Source: Gonocerus acuteangulatus
Lineage: Eukaryota > Arthropoda > Insecta > Hemiptera > Coreidae
DNA length: 64,000 nucleotides
NCBI GenBank assembly: GCA_946811695.1
Contig: OX328124.1
Coordinates: forward strand, 26,104,626-26,168,625
Direction of reading: 5' to 3'
Below the pieces are notes generated by a model, which searched no databases, had not been told where the DNA came from, and saw only the letters and a program-made list of their open reading frames with translations. Of the stretch, positions 1 through 10,566 are shown one piece after another. The translations under genes and the position numbers were made by a program. Position 1 is the first letter of the stretch; each line of letters starts with the position of its first letter.

Positions 1-100
1 TCAGGTGTGTGTTTGTTGCAGTTATTATTTATGTTTATATAAAAAAAAAACCCAGCACGTGTGGGAAATGTAACATACTAGTATATATATATATATATAG

Positions 101-382
101 GAAAAAAATAATCATTCCCGTAACAGGCCACGAGGGGCAGATATTATAGAGGTATCTGATTCATGACCAGACGTCACACTAGAGAGATAGTGAGGTCAGT
201 AATATGCTCCGGCCGCCTGATTTTCCCCTTGACTGCTTCGACTGTTAGAGTCATTAGCACCCAAGGTACCCATTATTAAATTAATTAAAGGCTGGGTTAG
301 CCTAGGGACGGTCAGGGAGGCCGAATTCAACCCATGAACGAAGACACTAGAGAAAAAAATCTCCATTGAGCTAACCTCGCCC

Positions 383-384
<2 letters not shown>
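101..384 (-). mobile_element. tRNA-headed SINE (family SINE-A), copy 1
   Basis: On the minus strand a tRNA-like head (GAGGTTAGCTCAATGG, similar to a pol III A box) starts near 384. The body matches 49191-49509 along nearly its whole length, including the segments TTAATTAATTTAATAATGGG and CTCTAACAGTCGAAGCAG. The body ends in a region rich in GGCCTGTTACGGG. Two long, divergent copies in opposite orientations in one window, both with a tRNA-like head, support a SINE. A (TA)n tract abuts the head side (386-442). I saw no clear target site duplication here. Confidence 0.72.

Positions 385-385
<1 letters not shown>

Positions 386-442
<57 letters not shown>
386..442. repeat. (TA)n microsatellite
   Basis: Uninterrupted TA dinucleotides directly next to the head of the SINE on its left. 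The reading frame through it (YIYIYI) is an artefact of the repeat. Confidence 0.95.
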
Positions 443-444
<2 letters not shown>

Positions 445-875
445 TCTCGTAACTTGACCTCTTTCACATATATTTTTCCTATTAATTTAATAAAGGCTTT
501 ATTGGTCACAAAATTGCTTCAATACTTCATTTAAACCATTTTATTTATGTCGACTAGTTTCTGGCAAACTTTGCCTCTCTTGAGACAAACGTTTCTTGTA
601 CATAGTAATCGTCATCTAATAAATTAGTCCAAAACAAACAAAAAATAAATTAAAAGTTTTTTTCTTTAAATCTTAAGGGAATATTCACCAGCCATGTACA
701 AGGCCAGCCATGGCTGGTGATTGTCTGTTCTGAGAGACAGCCAAATGGCTGAGAGACATTTATCTGTAATCTTAGAGAAAGAATGGACAGCCAGAGAAAT
801 CAGCAAAAACGTCCATCGAATATCACAGAGCAGTAACGCCCCAAAAGAACACTGCAATAACTAAAAGAAACTGAA
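443..875. other. unassigned AT-rich DNA
   Basis: No coding signal or recognised repeat. The only local structure is a short hairpin near 687-721, in which TTCACCAGCCATG is mirrored by CATGGCTGGTGA. Confidence 0.5.
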
Positions 876-1446
876 CCCTCCGTCGACCTGGTGGGGTCTA
901 GGCTGACCCCACGCACACTATTTCCCCCCTCCCTTATAGCCACCATATCTCTACCTTCCTGCTCTTTGATTAGCTTCCTAATCAGTAGTGCTCCGAAGAT
1001 CGGCAGTGTCAAATCGCTCATAAAGGATAGTCAAATTGATTATTTTTTGTTGAAACACGGCTTTGAGGTCTGAGTGGACCCCACGTTGGCTTCCATGACG
1101 TTTTTTTTTCTATATTTACATGTATTTTACTTTTCCAATTTCATTAGTTTACATCATGGTAGCTGATATCAAGATAAAACTGAATTCGTCGAATTTTACA
1201 ATCTGACGAAAGGATTCCATTTTCCTGTGTCTTTCTGCAATGCAATTTCAAATCCTACAACCACAATTTTGGAACCTGAGACTCCATATTTGTAGGGTAT
1301 CTTCACCGACACCTACAAATTGATTGAATATTTTTTAAGGGTAGTCTTATGGACTATTAGCATGTTACTACCATAAATGCAAGTGGGGTCCTGGTAGACC
1401 CCACGTGGGCAACGGTGTAACTCTCTCTCACGTCGTCGACGGAGGG
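876..1446. mobile_element. piggyBac-like MITE
   Basis: Terminal inverted repeats CCCTCCGTCGAC (876-887) and GTCGACGGAGGG (1435-1446). The right flank is TTAA (1447-1450) and the left flank is TGAA (872-875), one base from the TTAA duplication known for piggyBac elements, which also begin with CCC and end with GGG. Internally GTGGGGTC and its complement GACCCCAC recur at about 890-912, 1076-1084 and 1384-1405. These could be transposase-binding repeats (inference). No transposase is present, so it is non-autonomous. The one-base TSD mismatch suggests some age. Confidence 0.7.
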
Positions 1447-2583
1447 TTAAATAATAAATTACATTAGATATTAAAAAAATAATTCTAAAAAAATTAAAAT
1501 AAATTGCTTTAAAATTTCTGACTTGAATGACCTGTGATATCTTTCAATAATACTGATTCAATAACATCCTTATTAACCCCGCCAAGTTTTCTAAATATGG
1601 TCAATGAACTTTTTAAATTAGGACCGTTAAGGATTCTAGCTTTTTACATAGCAAGTGAATAGAAATAATCAGTTATTTAATTTTTGTTAAAACTGGTTAA
1701 AATTTTTGCTCCGTTATTAAATGATTGTGAGAAAGGATAAGTTGAAATAAATGAAAAAGAACATTAGTTGAAATAGTAGTAATAAATTGTAATAAAATGA
1801 AACGGTTGGCTAACTCCGAATATTTGACCATTAAAGAGAAAATATAGCTGAGTACATACATCTGGCATCAGCAGTTGGAGCATTGGTTTTGTGGTCCGGC
1901 TGGCCAAATGCAGTATCTGCAATTATACACTTTAGCGTAAAAATACTGCAGCTCTATGCTCACAATTACATCCGCCCTACTTATTTTATATGTACATTAA
2001 AATTAATTTCCTGCTTTTTATTATCCCTTGTTCAAGCCTTTATTACAACGAATTTCATATAATGTATTACCACTTTATTGACTGGACTAATAGGTTTTTA
2101 ATGTTTTCTGCTAGGATATGACCTTTGCTAAACCGTGATGTATTGTGAACCGTGTAACGTCGATGTAGGCGTAAACCTATTATTATTATATCTAAAGTGA
2201 CACAAAATCCAAACATCTATTCAAAAAAACATTTTATTCACGATTGACGGATAACACAGATACCTTCTTCGTCTACACTCGACGATTTCGGTTCGAAATC
2301 AGCGGAAGTTACTGCAGGAGCTGCTGTAGTAGGAGAACAAATCATATCGTCGATATTATCGCAAATAACAAGTCCCTACTCAGCTTAACTCCACGCTGTT
2401 ATACTTGCATTAGACAATAACCTAACACTGACCACAAACACATTACAATATGCACTAACTCACTGAGCACATTACTAACGTTACAGGATTTTTACAGTGA
2501 CAATCCTTTAACAATGCTTATATTTAACAAACTTTCACTACTGACCAAAAGTACACGGAGAAACGAGGGCTCGCATCTACTTT
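1447..2583. other. unassigned AT-rich DNA
   Basis: More than 1 kb with no recognised repeat, gene or RNA. A short segment TCTAAAGTGACACAAAATCC at about 2190 resembles the terminus of the small MITE at 32873-33106, but no second end is seen. Confidence 0.5.
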
Positions 2584-3778
2584 CAGGCTGCGGGCAGCCT
2601 GAAAACTGTGACTCAGTGCCAGTATTTTGAAAGAGGACATTTTAGTCTAAAATAGGATTCCACATATTTTAGCCTAAAATAGGATTCCACTAGTTAGAGT
2701 GCCCGCATTTTATAATAGAGTGCTGGAAGGCTAATTCTGCATCCTATAGTAGAGTTCTCACACCCAAAGCTAGCATCCAACAATAGAGTGCCCAGCACTC
2801 TACTTTCAAGTGCGTACCCCTAGACTTTAGTTTGCTGGCACTCTGACACTGGCTTCTAGCAGCCTACCCATATAGGCTGAAAGTATGAAAGTATCCTGAT
2901 GTTTGCTTCCTGTATCCTACCCATACTTTATTATGTGGATAAAAAAGAACAAAGGTAAATTCAGAGTAATAATAATGAGACTTTATTTGGGTGTAATTTA
3001 CATATACACTTCTTAACAAGTAGATATTTACAAATAGGTAAGAGGTATACACTTTTTAACAAATATAGATATTTACAAGTATTAGGTATTATTATTTCTT
3101 TTTTTTTGTTTTCATGACACTTATAGCCGTATTCATAAAGCCGAAGACAGTTGATTTCAGCATCTGTTCAAACAGAAACAAAAATAAATTTTTATTAATA
3201 ACAAAAGAAAAAGTTGTTGTTGTTGTGTCTTATATAATTAAAAATAAACATAAATAGGCATTTTTTCTAGTTTAAAATGTCGCAGTAAATTCAATGGACA
3301 CCAAAATAAAAGTCTACTAATACAATTTTGAACTAATATTCTAGCCGTATTCTAGGAACGTGCGTTCAGATGCTGAAATCAACTGTCTTCGGCTTTATGA
3401 ATACGGCTATAAGTGTCATGAAAACAAAAAAAAAAAGAAATAATAATACCTAATACTTGTAAATATCTATATTTGTTAAAAAGTGTATACCTCTTACCTA
3501 CTTGTAAATATCTACTTGTTAAGAAGTGTATATGTAAATTACACCCAAATAAAGTCTCATTATTATTACTCTGAATTTACCTTTGTTCTTTTTTATCCAC
3601 ATAATAAAGTCATCTCTCTGTAGGCTGCTAGCATTCCAGCACCCTATTATAAAGTGCGGGCACTCTAACTAGTGGAATCCTATTTTAGGTTGAAATATGT
3701 GGAATCCTCTTTTAGACTAAAATGTCCTATTTCAAAATACTGGCACTGAGTCACAGTTTTCAGGCTGCCGGCAGGCTG
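2584..3778. mobile_element. foldback-type element with long inverted arms
   Basis: The two ends of this 1.2 kb segment are reverse complements over most of their length. The outermost part, CAGGCTGC(G/C)GGCAGCCTG then AAAACTGTGACTCAGTGCC, is mirrored at about 3729-3778. Further matching blocks are GGATTCCACTAGTTAGAGTG near 2684, TTACACCCAAATAAAGTCTC (minus sense) near 2980, and CTGAAATCAACTGTCTTCGG (minus sense) near 3150. Single-copy DNA of about 195 bp (3169-3363) forms the loop. The left arm has extra sequence at about 2720-2900 that the right arm lacks. TTT flanks both sides, a weak possible duplication. No transposase is seen. A long-arm MITE or Foldback-like element is the best label. 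Confidence 0.75.
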
Positions 3779-3804
3779 TTTTTTTTCTCAGTGTATAACT
3801 ACAC

Positions 3805-3867
3805 TTTCCTGTATAGTATTAGTCGTGAGTATGACTAACTCACGCCTAGCTAATGACTATACAGGAA
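3805..3867. repeat. short two-level hairpin
   Basis: TTTCCTGTATAGT at 3805 is mirrored by ACTATACAGGAAA ending at 3867. An inner CGTGAGT/ACTCACG pair sits between the arms. It separates the foldback element from the 63 bp minisatellite. Confidence 0.6.
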
Positions 3868-3873
3868 ATACCA

Positions 3874-4125
3874 ACTTGTACATACTGTAATACAAGTTGT
3901 ATTAAACAACTCTTACCATTAAACACATCCTCACAAACTGGTACATACTGTAATACAAGTTGTATTAAACAACTCTTACCATTAAACACATCCTCACAAA
4001 CTTGTACATACTGTAATACAAGTTGTATTAAACAACTCTTACCATTAAACACATCCTCACAAACTTGTACATACTGTAATACAAGTTGTATTAAACAACT
4101 CTCGCCATTAAACACATCCTCACAA
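3874..4125. repeat. 63 bp minisatellite, four copies
   Basis: Four head-to-tail units with a period of 63 bp (starts at 3874, 3937, 4000, 4063). They differ at few positions, for example ACTTG against ACTGG and TTACC against TCGCC. Because 63 is a multiple of three, frames stay open on both strands. Nothing else suggests a protein. Confidence 0.9.
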
Positions 4126-4264
4126 ACTGTTGACTGGGACAAAATGATATCCTCCCACACAACATGTACGAACTACTCACAGATGACAGTCACTACATAG
4201 TACAGTTATTCGCCTCCCTGAAAAAAGTAAACCTTTATAACTTAATCTAAACCCTATTTATTTA

Positions 4265-4472
4265 ACAGTAGATATACCAGACCTGGTACGGGTATAAATG
4301 TCAATAACAAAAAATATATTCCTTACTATTATATATGTATAATGTAACTTTAAGCTCATTAAATGTATCGTTACTTATAGCTACAAACGTCATAACATAA
4401 CTTAGGAAAGCAAATTTTATATGTAGTAGGAATTTTGAATTGAAATTGCACGTGGTCTGGTAAATCTACTGT
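4265..4472. mobile_element. 208 bp MITE with TA target duplication
   Basis: Inverted ends ACAGTAGAT(A)TACCAGACC and GGTCTGGTA(A)ATCTACTGT are flanked by TA on both sides (4263-4264 and 4473-4474). A TA duplication with short inverted repeats is typical of non-autonomous Tc1/mariner-type elements. The interior is AT-rich and non-coding. Confidence 0.65.
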
Positions 4473-4689
4473 TAGTTTTTCTAACATTTTACTTCATTTG
4501 ATTTGATTAATTTTATTTTATTTCACATAAAACAGATATAAATACAACTGTGTAAGAAATTAAACTCAACTTCTACACATGGCAAAACATGACCATCTTG
4601 TGTAATTGTTTTTATATATTGTATTTCTTCTGTTCAAGCCATAGTTGCGAACAACTAACATAAATAAATAAAGTAACACAAGTCAAACA

Positions 4690-4875
4690 TCGGTCTTTTT
4701 CAGTTATGGCTATGAAAGATATTCGTAAGTATCTCTTTATCAACCATCAAAACTGTATGATCCTAGCTTTAGAGCTTGTACAGCAGAGGGTACTCCTGTC
4801 TTAATGCTATTCCCCCTACATAGGCAAGAGTGACGTATTTTCAGTTGAGTTTTTTTTTTTTAGTTGAGTCACTTT
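4690..4875 (-). mobile_element. fragment of the GTGACAC-type MITE family
   Basis: This segment, reversed, matches the MITE at 32873-33106: shared blocks are AGAGCTTGTAC, AGAGGG, ATGCTATT(T/C)CCCCTACAT and TTTTCAGTTGA. It lacks the clear terminal repeats of the other copy, so it is a truncated or diverged member. Confidence 0.55.
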
Positions 4876-5535
4876 TTACTGTTGCGATTTATTAAATATC
4901 TTTTGTACAGTCACTTCTCTGGTCATTAGCTCCAATATTTACTGTCTGTTTAACAAATTAAACATTTGTTGGTTCCTTTTTGGTGAAATATACAAGAATG
5001 GCCTACAATTTCTTAATTGTAGTCTATGTACAAAAGCTCATTAAGTCAATGAACAGTTTCCCGCTATATTGTGCCACCTTATTGCTTGTTGAAAAGCCCT
5101 GTACTCCAAAATTAACTGTTGTACAACATCCAGGAGGCCGCCACAGCGTTCACATATTGGGCCAATGCTTTGTCCAATGCTAATGATTATTATCCCAACT
5201 TCAAACAATAAAAATATAATAATTAAAAACCTTTTGAAAGAATTGCCTGAACATCAAAATCACTATAAATCACAGCATCACCACTATATATTTTCAATTT
5301 ATTTTATGGCATACTCGTACGTATTGGGGAGTAATGCTGCTTATTTCTTCGACCGGTTGACAAGATTTGAAGATGTCGAATTTTAAGACCCATAGTTTAG
5401 AAAAAATGAAGTCAAACAAATATTAATTGTTTTTCTTTTTGTGATTGTATTACGTCGTAACAGCTTTTTTGTCCAATGGTGTTGGAATATCTACCAGTCG
5501 CATTCTTTCAAAGCATCCATGGAGGAACAGCTGTT
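4876..5535. other. unassigned DNA
   Basis: Short open frames occur at 4980-5183 and 5165-5386 but show no recognisable domain, composition bias or neighbour support. I see no repeat boundary here. Confidence 0.4.
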
Positions 5536-5690
5536 AGCGCGGTTCCTCCTTCCTCCATAGGAAGGAGCCCCGCTTAAGAGGTAAGGTTGACCTCATGACA
5601 CAAACATTTTACGTTTCAGAACTTATAGATCTTGAAAATAACGGCGGTTCGAATTTGTATATACATATATGCAAAAACTATCTAACATTA
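5536..5690 (-). mobile_element. 3' end fragment of Helentron-like family 2
   Basis: The minus strand ends in a hairpin: GCTCCTTCC and GGAAGGAGG paired, then AACCGCGCT. This matches the complete copy at 34371-36278. The following CGTTTCAGAACT and AAAATAACGGCGGTTCGAAT also match that copy up to its (TA)n tract. The element is truncated here, and no 5' end is found downstream. Confidence 0.6.
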
Positions 5691-6350
5691 GGAAGATACC
5701 AACTCTCTTCTCCACATTAAAAACGCCTTTGCCGTGTATGCACTACAGTTAGCTGTGATGTCGATCAAATAAATATTTTTCTTTCACTAAATGGAAAGTT
5801 TTTTATCTAGGAATGAAATTCACCCTCCGTTTTTTAGAAGTTGAAGCTCATAAAAAATCTGATGGGATTTCATTGAAAAAATGAAATTTTGTTTTAAACT
5901 TCTGGCTTTTAATTGGATAAGTTCTGTTGTCACCCGAAGTCTACAGGCTCGGAAACTTTTAGTAGTAATTAAAGGAAAATAATAACAAAATATCAGAAAG
6001 GAGGTTGGGATTACTTTTCTTGGTGAAGCAGATGATAGGAGAATTGAGGATTTACATTTATTAACTTTAAGATCGAATTGGACTCCTATTGGATGCATGA
6101 GATTTTCTGTACTGGTAAACTTAATCGATTCTTATAATTGATGTGGATTTTTTCAAACGATTTTTGGAACATTATTACAGTTTGTCTAAAATAAAACTGG
6201 CTGCCACAAAATAATTCATTCACTTTTCATATCAGATTTCTTGAAAATATGGTTGGAACAATTTTATCGCACCACCTTCTATTACAGTAAAATAAAGAAA
6301 TATTATCATACTATCTTTTTTTTTTTTAACCTTCCCAATACCATCCAGAC
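5691..6350. other. unassigned DNA
   Basis: AT-rich. A minus-strand open frame at 5820-6098 (92 codons) has no motif I recognise. No repeat boundaries were seen. Confidence 0.4.
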
Positions 6351-6609
6351 AATCCTCCCAGGCGGCTTAAGAGACAGTGGCCCCGAGACAATTTACTTGC
6401 CTGATCTTTTCATGATCAATAAAATATTTATTAAGACACCTCTGGAAGTGCCAACAATGGTTGGCTCCTTCAAAATTTTGTCTTTTTTATTTTTTTTTAT
6501 TTTTTTTTTATTTTACTTTTGGCAGTTTTGTCAACTTGTACATAATATCTGGATCAACATACTTGATCATTGTACTGTTAACCTGTACAGATTTCAAATA
6601 AATAAATAC

Positions 6610-6636
<27 letters not shown>
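6351..6636 (+). mobile_element. poly(A)-ended retrosequence or 3' UTR fragment
   Basis: A run of about 25 A (6612-6636) follows AAATAAATAAATAC, which includes an AATAAA-type signal. This is how a retrotransposed LINE or SINE tail, or a processed transcript, ends. The upstream sequence is not recognised and no target duplication was found, so the 5' boundary is arbitrary. Confidence 0.35.
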
Positions 6637-6641
<5 letters not shown>

Positions 6642-6955
6642 TTTAACCAGGTATATATTTTTCAGAAGGGATTCTAATTTACTTTATTGATTGTATTATC
6701 TGTACAATCAAAAATTCAGTAATGTTTTTAATAAAATAACTGTTGCCTGGTGATATTTGGTTTTTTATCATTTCAAGTTTTAGCATTGTTTCTTTTGTTT
6801 CAAAGGCAATTTATCCTCCTTGAAACGGTAATTCTGGCCTTTTATGTGTTTTTGTTCTGCTGAAATCGATTTTTTTTAATGTTTTTTTTTCTGCAAACTG
6901 ATATTTTTTGTCTTCAACCTTTAGGTCTGAACGAAAGATTGATTGAAAAGGATTT

Positions 6956-7310
6956 AGAACTAGCAGTGGCCGAGACTTTGTCCGCGTGAATAGTGACTAA
7001 GGCCAGCATTATTTTTGATAAATCTTTTGGTTTGCTTAGCATTATAAACACCGTCGTATGGGTATTTTTAAAAAACAAAAATCTCTCGTGTGTATCGTGT
7101 TAAGTTCATGAAATGTTCGACGTGATTCTTTAGATTGGCATAATTTTTTTTATTTATGAACCGATTGACATGAAACAAACAGTAAATACTAAGTGAAGCT
7201 TACCACAATACATTAGTGAAAGCCCTAACTAGATCGTATGAGCCATTTCTGTGATTAGCGCGCACAGACAGACAAAAATTCTAAAAATCATCGTTTTGGG
7301 TACTAGTAGG
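6956..7310. mobile_element. arthropod-type dispersed repeat fragment
   Basis: GGCCGAGACTTTGTCCGCGTG near 6967 and GATTAGCGCGCACAGACAGA near 7254 resemble the two ends of a dispersed repeat I remember as common in insect genomes (CCGCGACTTCGTCCGCGTG ... ATTAGCGCGCAC). A phrase like ATGAACCGATTGACATGAAAC lies between them, as expected. The class (Helitron-like or RTE-like) is uncertain and the match is from memory. Confidence 0.4.
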
Positions 7311-8027
7311 GATAGTATTTTTTCCCCGCATATCTTTCGTGTACAACTCCATAAAGACCTCAATATCCCACTCGTTAAAGATTTTGTATTATCCAGATTC
7401 CAACGTTTCCATCCTAAACTTTCCACTAATCAAAATCCTGAAGTCCTCTCCCTATCAAGTGTCACCCACCCACTCTCTCCACCAAGGCGACTCAAAAGAC
7501 ATTGGCCTAGAGATATGCTGCAGTAACCAAGTGAAGTGTTAGCAATGGCTTTCTCTTTGTTCAAGTGCGACAATTTTCTGTGGCTCACCGATTTCTGTTC
7601 GACTCCGACCACTCGACTCTGAGCAGAAGGGAGCTTGTGTAGACCCCTCTCAACGTCATCTGAGCGTCTTTCTAGCGTTAATCGCGGATGAAGTTGGGAG
7701 GCCTTGAGCACAGAACCTTCATATTGTATCATATATCATATTACCAGATTTATTTATATACAGGATGTAATAATCAATAAAGAAATATATATAACTAAAA
7801 AAAAAAAAATCTTTCATGTACAGACAGCGATCCGTTAGGATTTCATTATGTGTATAGATTAGAAACGGGTGCTCGTAAAAAAAAAAAACGGGTATACCGG
7901 ACTGAGGCCTAAAGACCTATTGTGCCAAAATTTACTAATTGTTACATTTTCTAAAACCATTTTATGTAAATGGAGGCATGGAACGTCTTGCTCAAAAGAG
8001 AAAATGCAATTTCGTTTTCTTCGTCAC
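7311..8027. other. unassigned DNA with a short poly(A)-ended segment
   Basis: Overlapping open frames at 7251-7542 and 7430-7732 lie on opposite strands and show no domain. A run of 12-13 A at 7797-7809 after AATAAA-like sequence marks another possible retrosequence tail. Confidence 0.35.
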
Positions 8028-8040
8028 CTGGTAAGGTTTG

Positions 8041-8291
8041 GGGAAGACAAGGTATGGTTGGGATTCTGTTTGGAGAAAAAAAAGTCTGACCTTCAGGAAT
8101 AAATCTGTATTGGACGTTTACTTTTAAGTTGTATATATTTTTTAGCTGAAGAAGGCTGCCAAAGTGCAGCCAAAACGTCCAATACAGATTTCTTCCTAAA
8201 GTTCTGACGTTTTTTTCTCCTAGCCGAATCCCAACCATACCTTGTCTTCGTATCACTGCAACGGCAGGTTCGCTAACTATCTCCATCACTA
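8041..8291. mobile_element. inverted-arm retro-insertion with 13 bp TSD (Penelope-like?)
   Basis: Arms 8043-8119 and 8173-8249 are reverse complements (shared GACAAGGTATGGTTGGGATT and AAATCTGTATTGGACGTTT). An unpaired tail of about 40 bp follows. CTGGTAAGGTTTG occurs at 8028-8040 and again at 8292-8304, a perfect 13 bp duplication that points to a retrotransposition event. The loop and right arm carry CTGAAGA, a GGCTGC/GCAGCC stem, then AAAACGTCC (8146-8180). This resembles hammerhead-like motifs reported in Penelope-like retroelements. The assignment to that class is inference. Confidence 0.6.
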
Positions 8292-8304
8292 CTGGTAAGG
8301 TTTG

Positions 8305-9191
8305 ATTCTCATTTCGAATTTTGTAATCAAGATAATACCTGAGGATGTCTGGCGATTTATGACCACAATTTCTGCACTTCTTTTGAACCGTCGTCGGCTA
8401 AGCCGCTCACTTAGTCGTAAACCTAATATCCAATTATATTTCTAAATAAATCTGCAATGTAGGTTCGGTGTTCAAATAAAGGCAAATCCTACTCAGAAAA
8501 GAATAAAATACAATTAAATTAATTTAAGAATATATTGTATAAAAGTGTAATATAGTCTGATTGCTTTCACGAGTATAGGTTGACCTCTAATCACTAAGTA
8601 TTTATCTGTCATTTACCATGCAAGAGATTGGATATTATTTTGGGCTACATATGTACTTGAAAAGGATGTTGCCTGGGAATTTTTATGTTTTATACGAAGA
8701 GAAGAAGTTGTTCGAGGCGAGAGATTGATAGAAGTGCTTCCAGAAACCGAGTACAGTTATTTGCTTGAGTAACATCCTTTACACCGAGCGACTGGCTTCC
8801 TACATCAATTTTTAAATGAGGTCAAAAGGGGAAAGAAAAAAAAATTGTCCGGGACATTGCGGGCGAAGGGAGGATAAAAATGAAAAATCTTGCGGAATGG
8901 AGTGGGAGCCGGGGAACTGGTGATGATGAAATGAACTAAGTTGGGAAAGCTCTGGTTTTTGAGGAGTTGAAACCATTTATCAGCCGCTCATATTCGGCGA
9001 TGCCCTGACAGCTGTTCCTGTTAAAAAGGGTCATTTTTTAGTTGGGGGGGGGGCTTGTTCTCCTCAATCCACCCTCACTCTCTTGATTTCTCGCTCTCTC
9101 ACTATCTCTTTCTCTGTCAATCTCTCTCTCTCTCAGCCTCAATACACAGTCTGTTTCGCTCTCGTATATTTATCGATTAATATTTGTATTA
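8305..9191. other. unassigned DNA
   Basis: No gene or repeat recognised. A pyrimidine-rich patch lies at about 9075-9140. Confidence 0.45.
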
Positions 9192-9831
9192 GGCCTATCG
9201 TCCACTGGAACCGAAAAGCTGCGAAATGAATTCGTCAGAATTCGCACGGAAACGCACGAACAATCTAAACACGAGGGTACGTCATGGACCGCGTCCACTG
9301 GGCCCGTATTGTTCGTCCGTTTTCGTCCGAACTTGTGCGAATCGATCCCATTATGCTTGGATTTAGTTGCGAACGATTGGGAAAAGTCCTGGTTAAAAAT
9401 TAAGTGTGAGAATGGTCAACTGTTAATCGCCTCTCGAAAATTACTAAATTTTTTAATTTTAGAATAAATGTTGTCAAACTTTTATCGAAATGTATCCTTT
9501 CTCATTCGAAAATAGGAAAACTTGTGGTCATCGTCGATTTGAAGATCGTTCCACAAATGAGAAAATTCACAGAACTCGTTTCTTTTGGCGTTAATGTGAT
9601 TTCCCGTCTTTGTCGATATTGTCTGAGCCGTCGATGAATCAAAGGTGATGTGTCCAAAGCGAAACATTCTTCATCAAAATCATGAGAAAAACCTTTCCGA
9701 AGACTCATCACGTCTACTGCGAATTCGGACGAATACTGAAGCAATGGACGAGAGGCATTCGGACAATTGGCGTTCGCCCGAATTCGTTGCTTCGCAGTTC
9801 GCAGCTTTTCGGTTCCAGTGGACAAGAGGCC
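9192..9831. mobile_element. PIF/Harbinger deletion derivative, 640 bp
   Basis: Inverted ends start GGCCTATCGTCCACTGGAAC and end GTTCCAGTGGACAAGAGGCC, matching in about 32 of 34 positions out to GCTGCGAA. TTA flanks both sides (9189-9191 and 9832-9834), the 3 bp duplication typical of PIF/Harbinger. The interior keeps a transposase N-terminal fragment on the minus strand. At 640 bp it cannot be autonomous. The TTA TSD is perfect. Confidence 0.85.
9482..9667 (-). pseudogene. PIF/Harbinger transposase N-terminal fragment
   Basis: The minus-strand frame encodes about 60 residues ending in NEFCEFSHLWNDLQIDDDHK and then FSYFRMRKDTFR. This matches the pattern near the start of HARBI1-like transposases, where an E-x-hydrophobic stretch, a run of acidic residues with K and F, and F.YFRM....F precede the catalytic domain. 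None of the DDE catalytic residues is present, so the fragment cannot transpose. Its position inside TTA-flanked Harbinger-type inverted repeats agrees with the call. A frame that overlaps it on the same strand (9502-9825) is a shadow. Confidence 0.7.
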
Positions 9832-10100
9832 TTATTATTAATTATTGTGATTTAAATTCCTTATGGTTAGCTAAACAAATCCCTAGGTAAAGATATTAGT
9901 TTAGGGCGCATTGCTCCAGAATGTACTTAAAATAACGTATATGAATACCAATTAACAAAAATATTATTATTTAAATTTTAACGTCCATTTATAATTGACC
10001 CAGAATTTATGACGGGTTATCTCTAGGTCGCTACCCTTTTCTAGCTAGGATAGGGCTGATGCCTTTTCTTTTTTCGAAAGATTCTGATTCTGATATTTTT

Positions 10101-10285
10101 GGAGGCCTGATGGTAGTGATAGTTGTTAAAGTGTAAACACCCTGTGGGTTCGATTCCCATTGGAGGTAGTAGATTTTTATTTAGAGAATGTAAGGCATAA
10201 CCTCTATCCTGAATCAGGAAAGGAAGAAGAAACTACTCCGTCCTAAAGATATCTGTCATTAATGACAGGAAGGTAAAATACAAAT
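10101..10285 (+). mobile_element. tRNA-like SINE fragment
   Basis: GGTTCGATTCC at 10147-10157 is a good pol III B box. It follows a degenerate head, GGAGGCCTGATGGTAGTGAT, in place of the A box. The body includes a small hairpin, CTGTCATTAATGACAG. No second copy of the body and no target duplication was seen, so the end is approximate. It is not a functional tRNA because the cloverleaf is incomplete. Confidence 0.5.
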
Positions 10286-10566
10286 ATTATCTGAATTATT
10301 AACGTTTTATTTAATATTTTTAGGGTGATCGTCCTTATTTTTTTTTCTCTGTATAGTATCCCTATGAAGAGTGCATTTATTGTGAACACATGTGCCATTG
10401 CCTTATTTGGCATATTACATGTAGTGATTATGTGTTTTGATTACATATATTATATTGATATATTATCTTCGATAATTATATCGAATTATACAAAACTAAT
10501 TTAAATAATGTGAGTTTTGTTAAGTATTGTGAGAAACATAAAATTAATGTTTTAACTTATTTACAA
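10286..10566. other. unassigned AT-rich DNA
   Basis: Very AT-rich spacer between the SINE and the Helitron-like copy. Nothing recognised. Confidence 0.4.

Noticed and set aside
3846..4200. Possible secreted repeat protein (21-residue repeats with Cys)
   Set aside because: The 63 bp unit is a multiple of three, so frames stay open on both strands by arithmetic. There is no signal peptide or second copy.
8146..8180. Active hammerhead ribozyme
   Set aside because: The conserved G after stem II is A here, and stem I is weak. I report only a resemblance and not a functional ribozyme.
7951..8289. 112-codon minus-strand frame
   Set aside because: It runs through the two inverted arms of a retro-insertion, and its two halves are antisense to each other.
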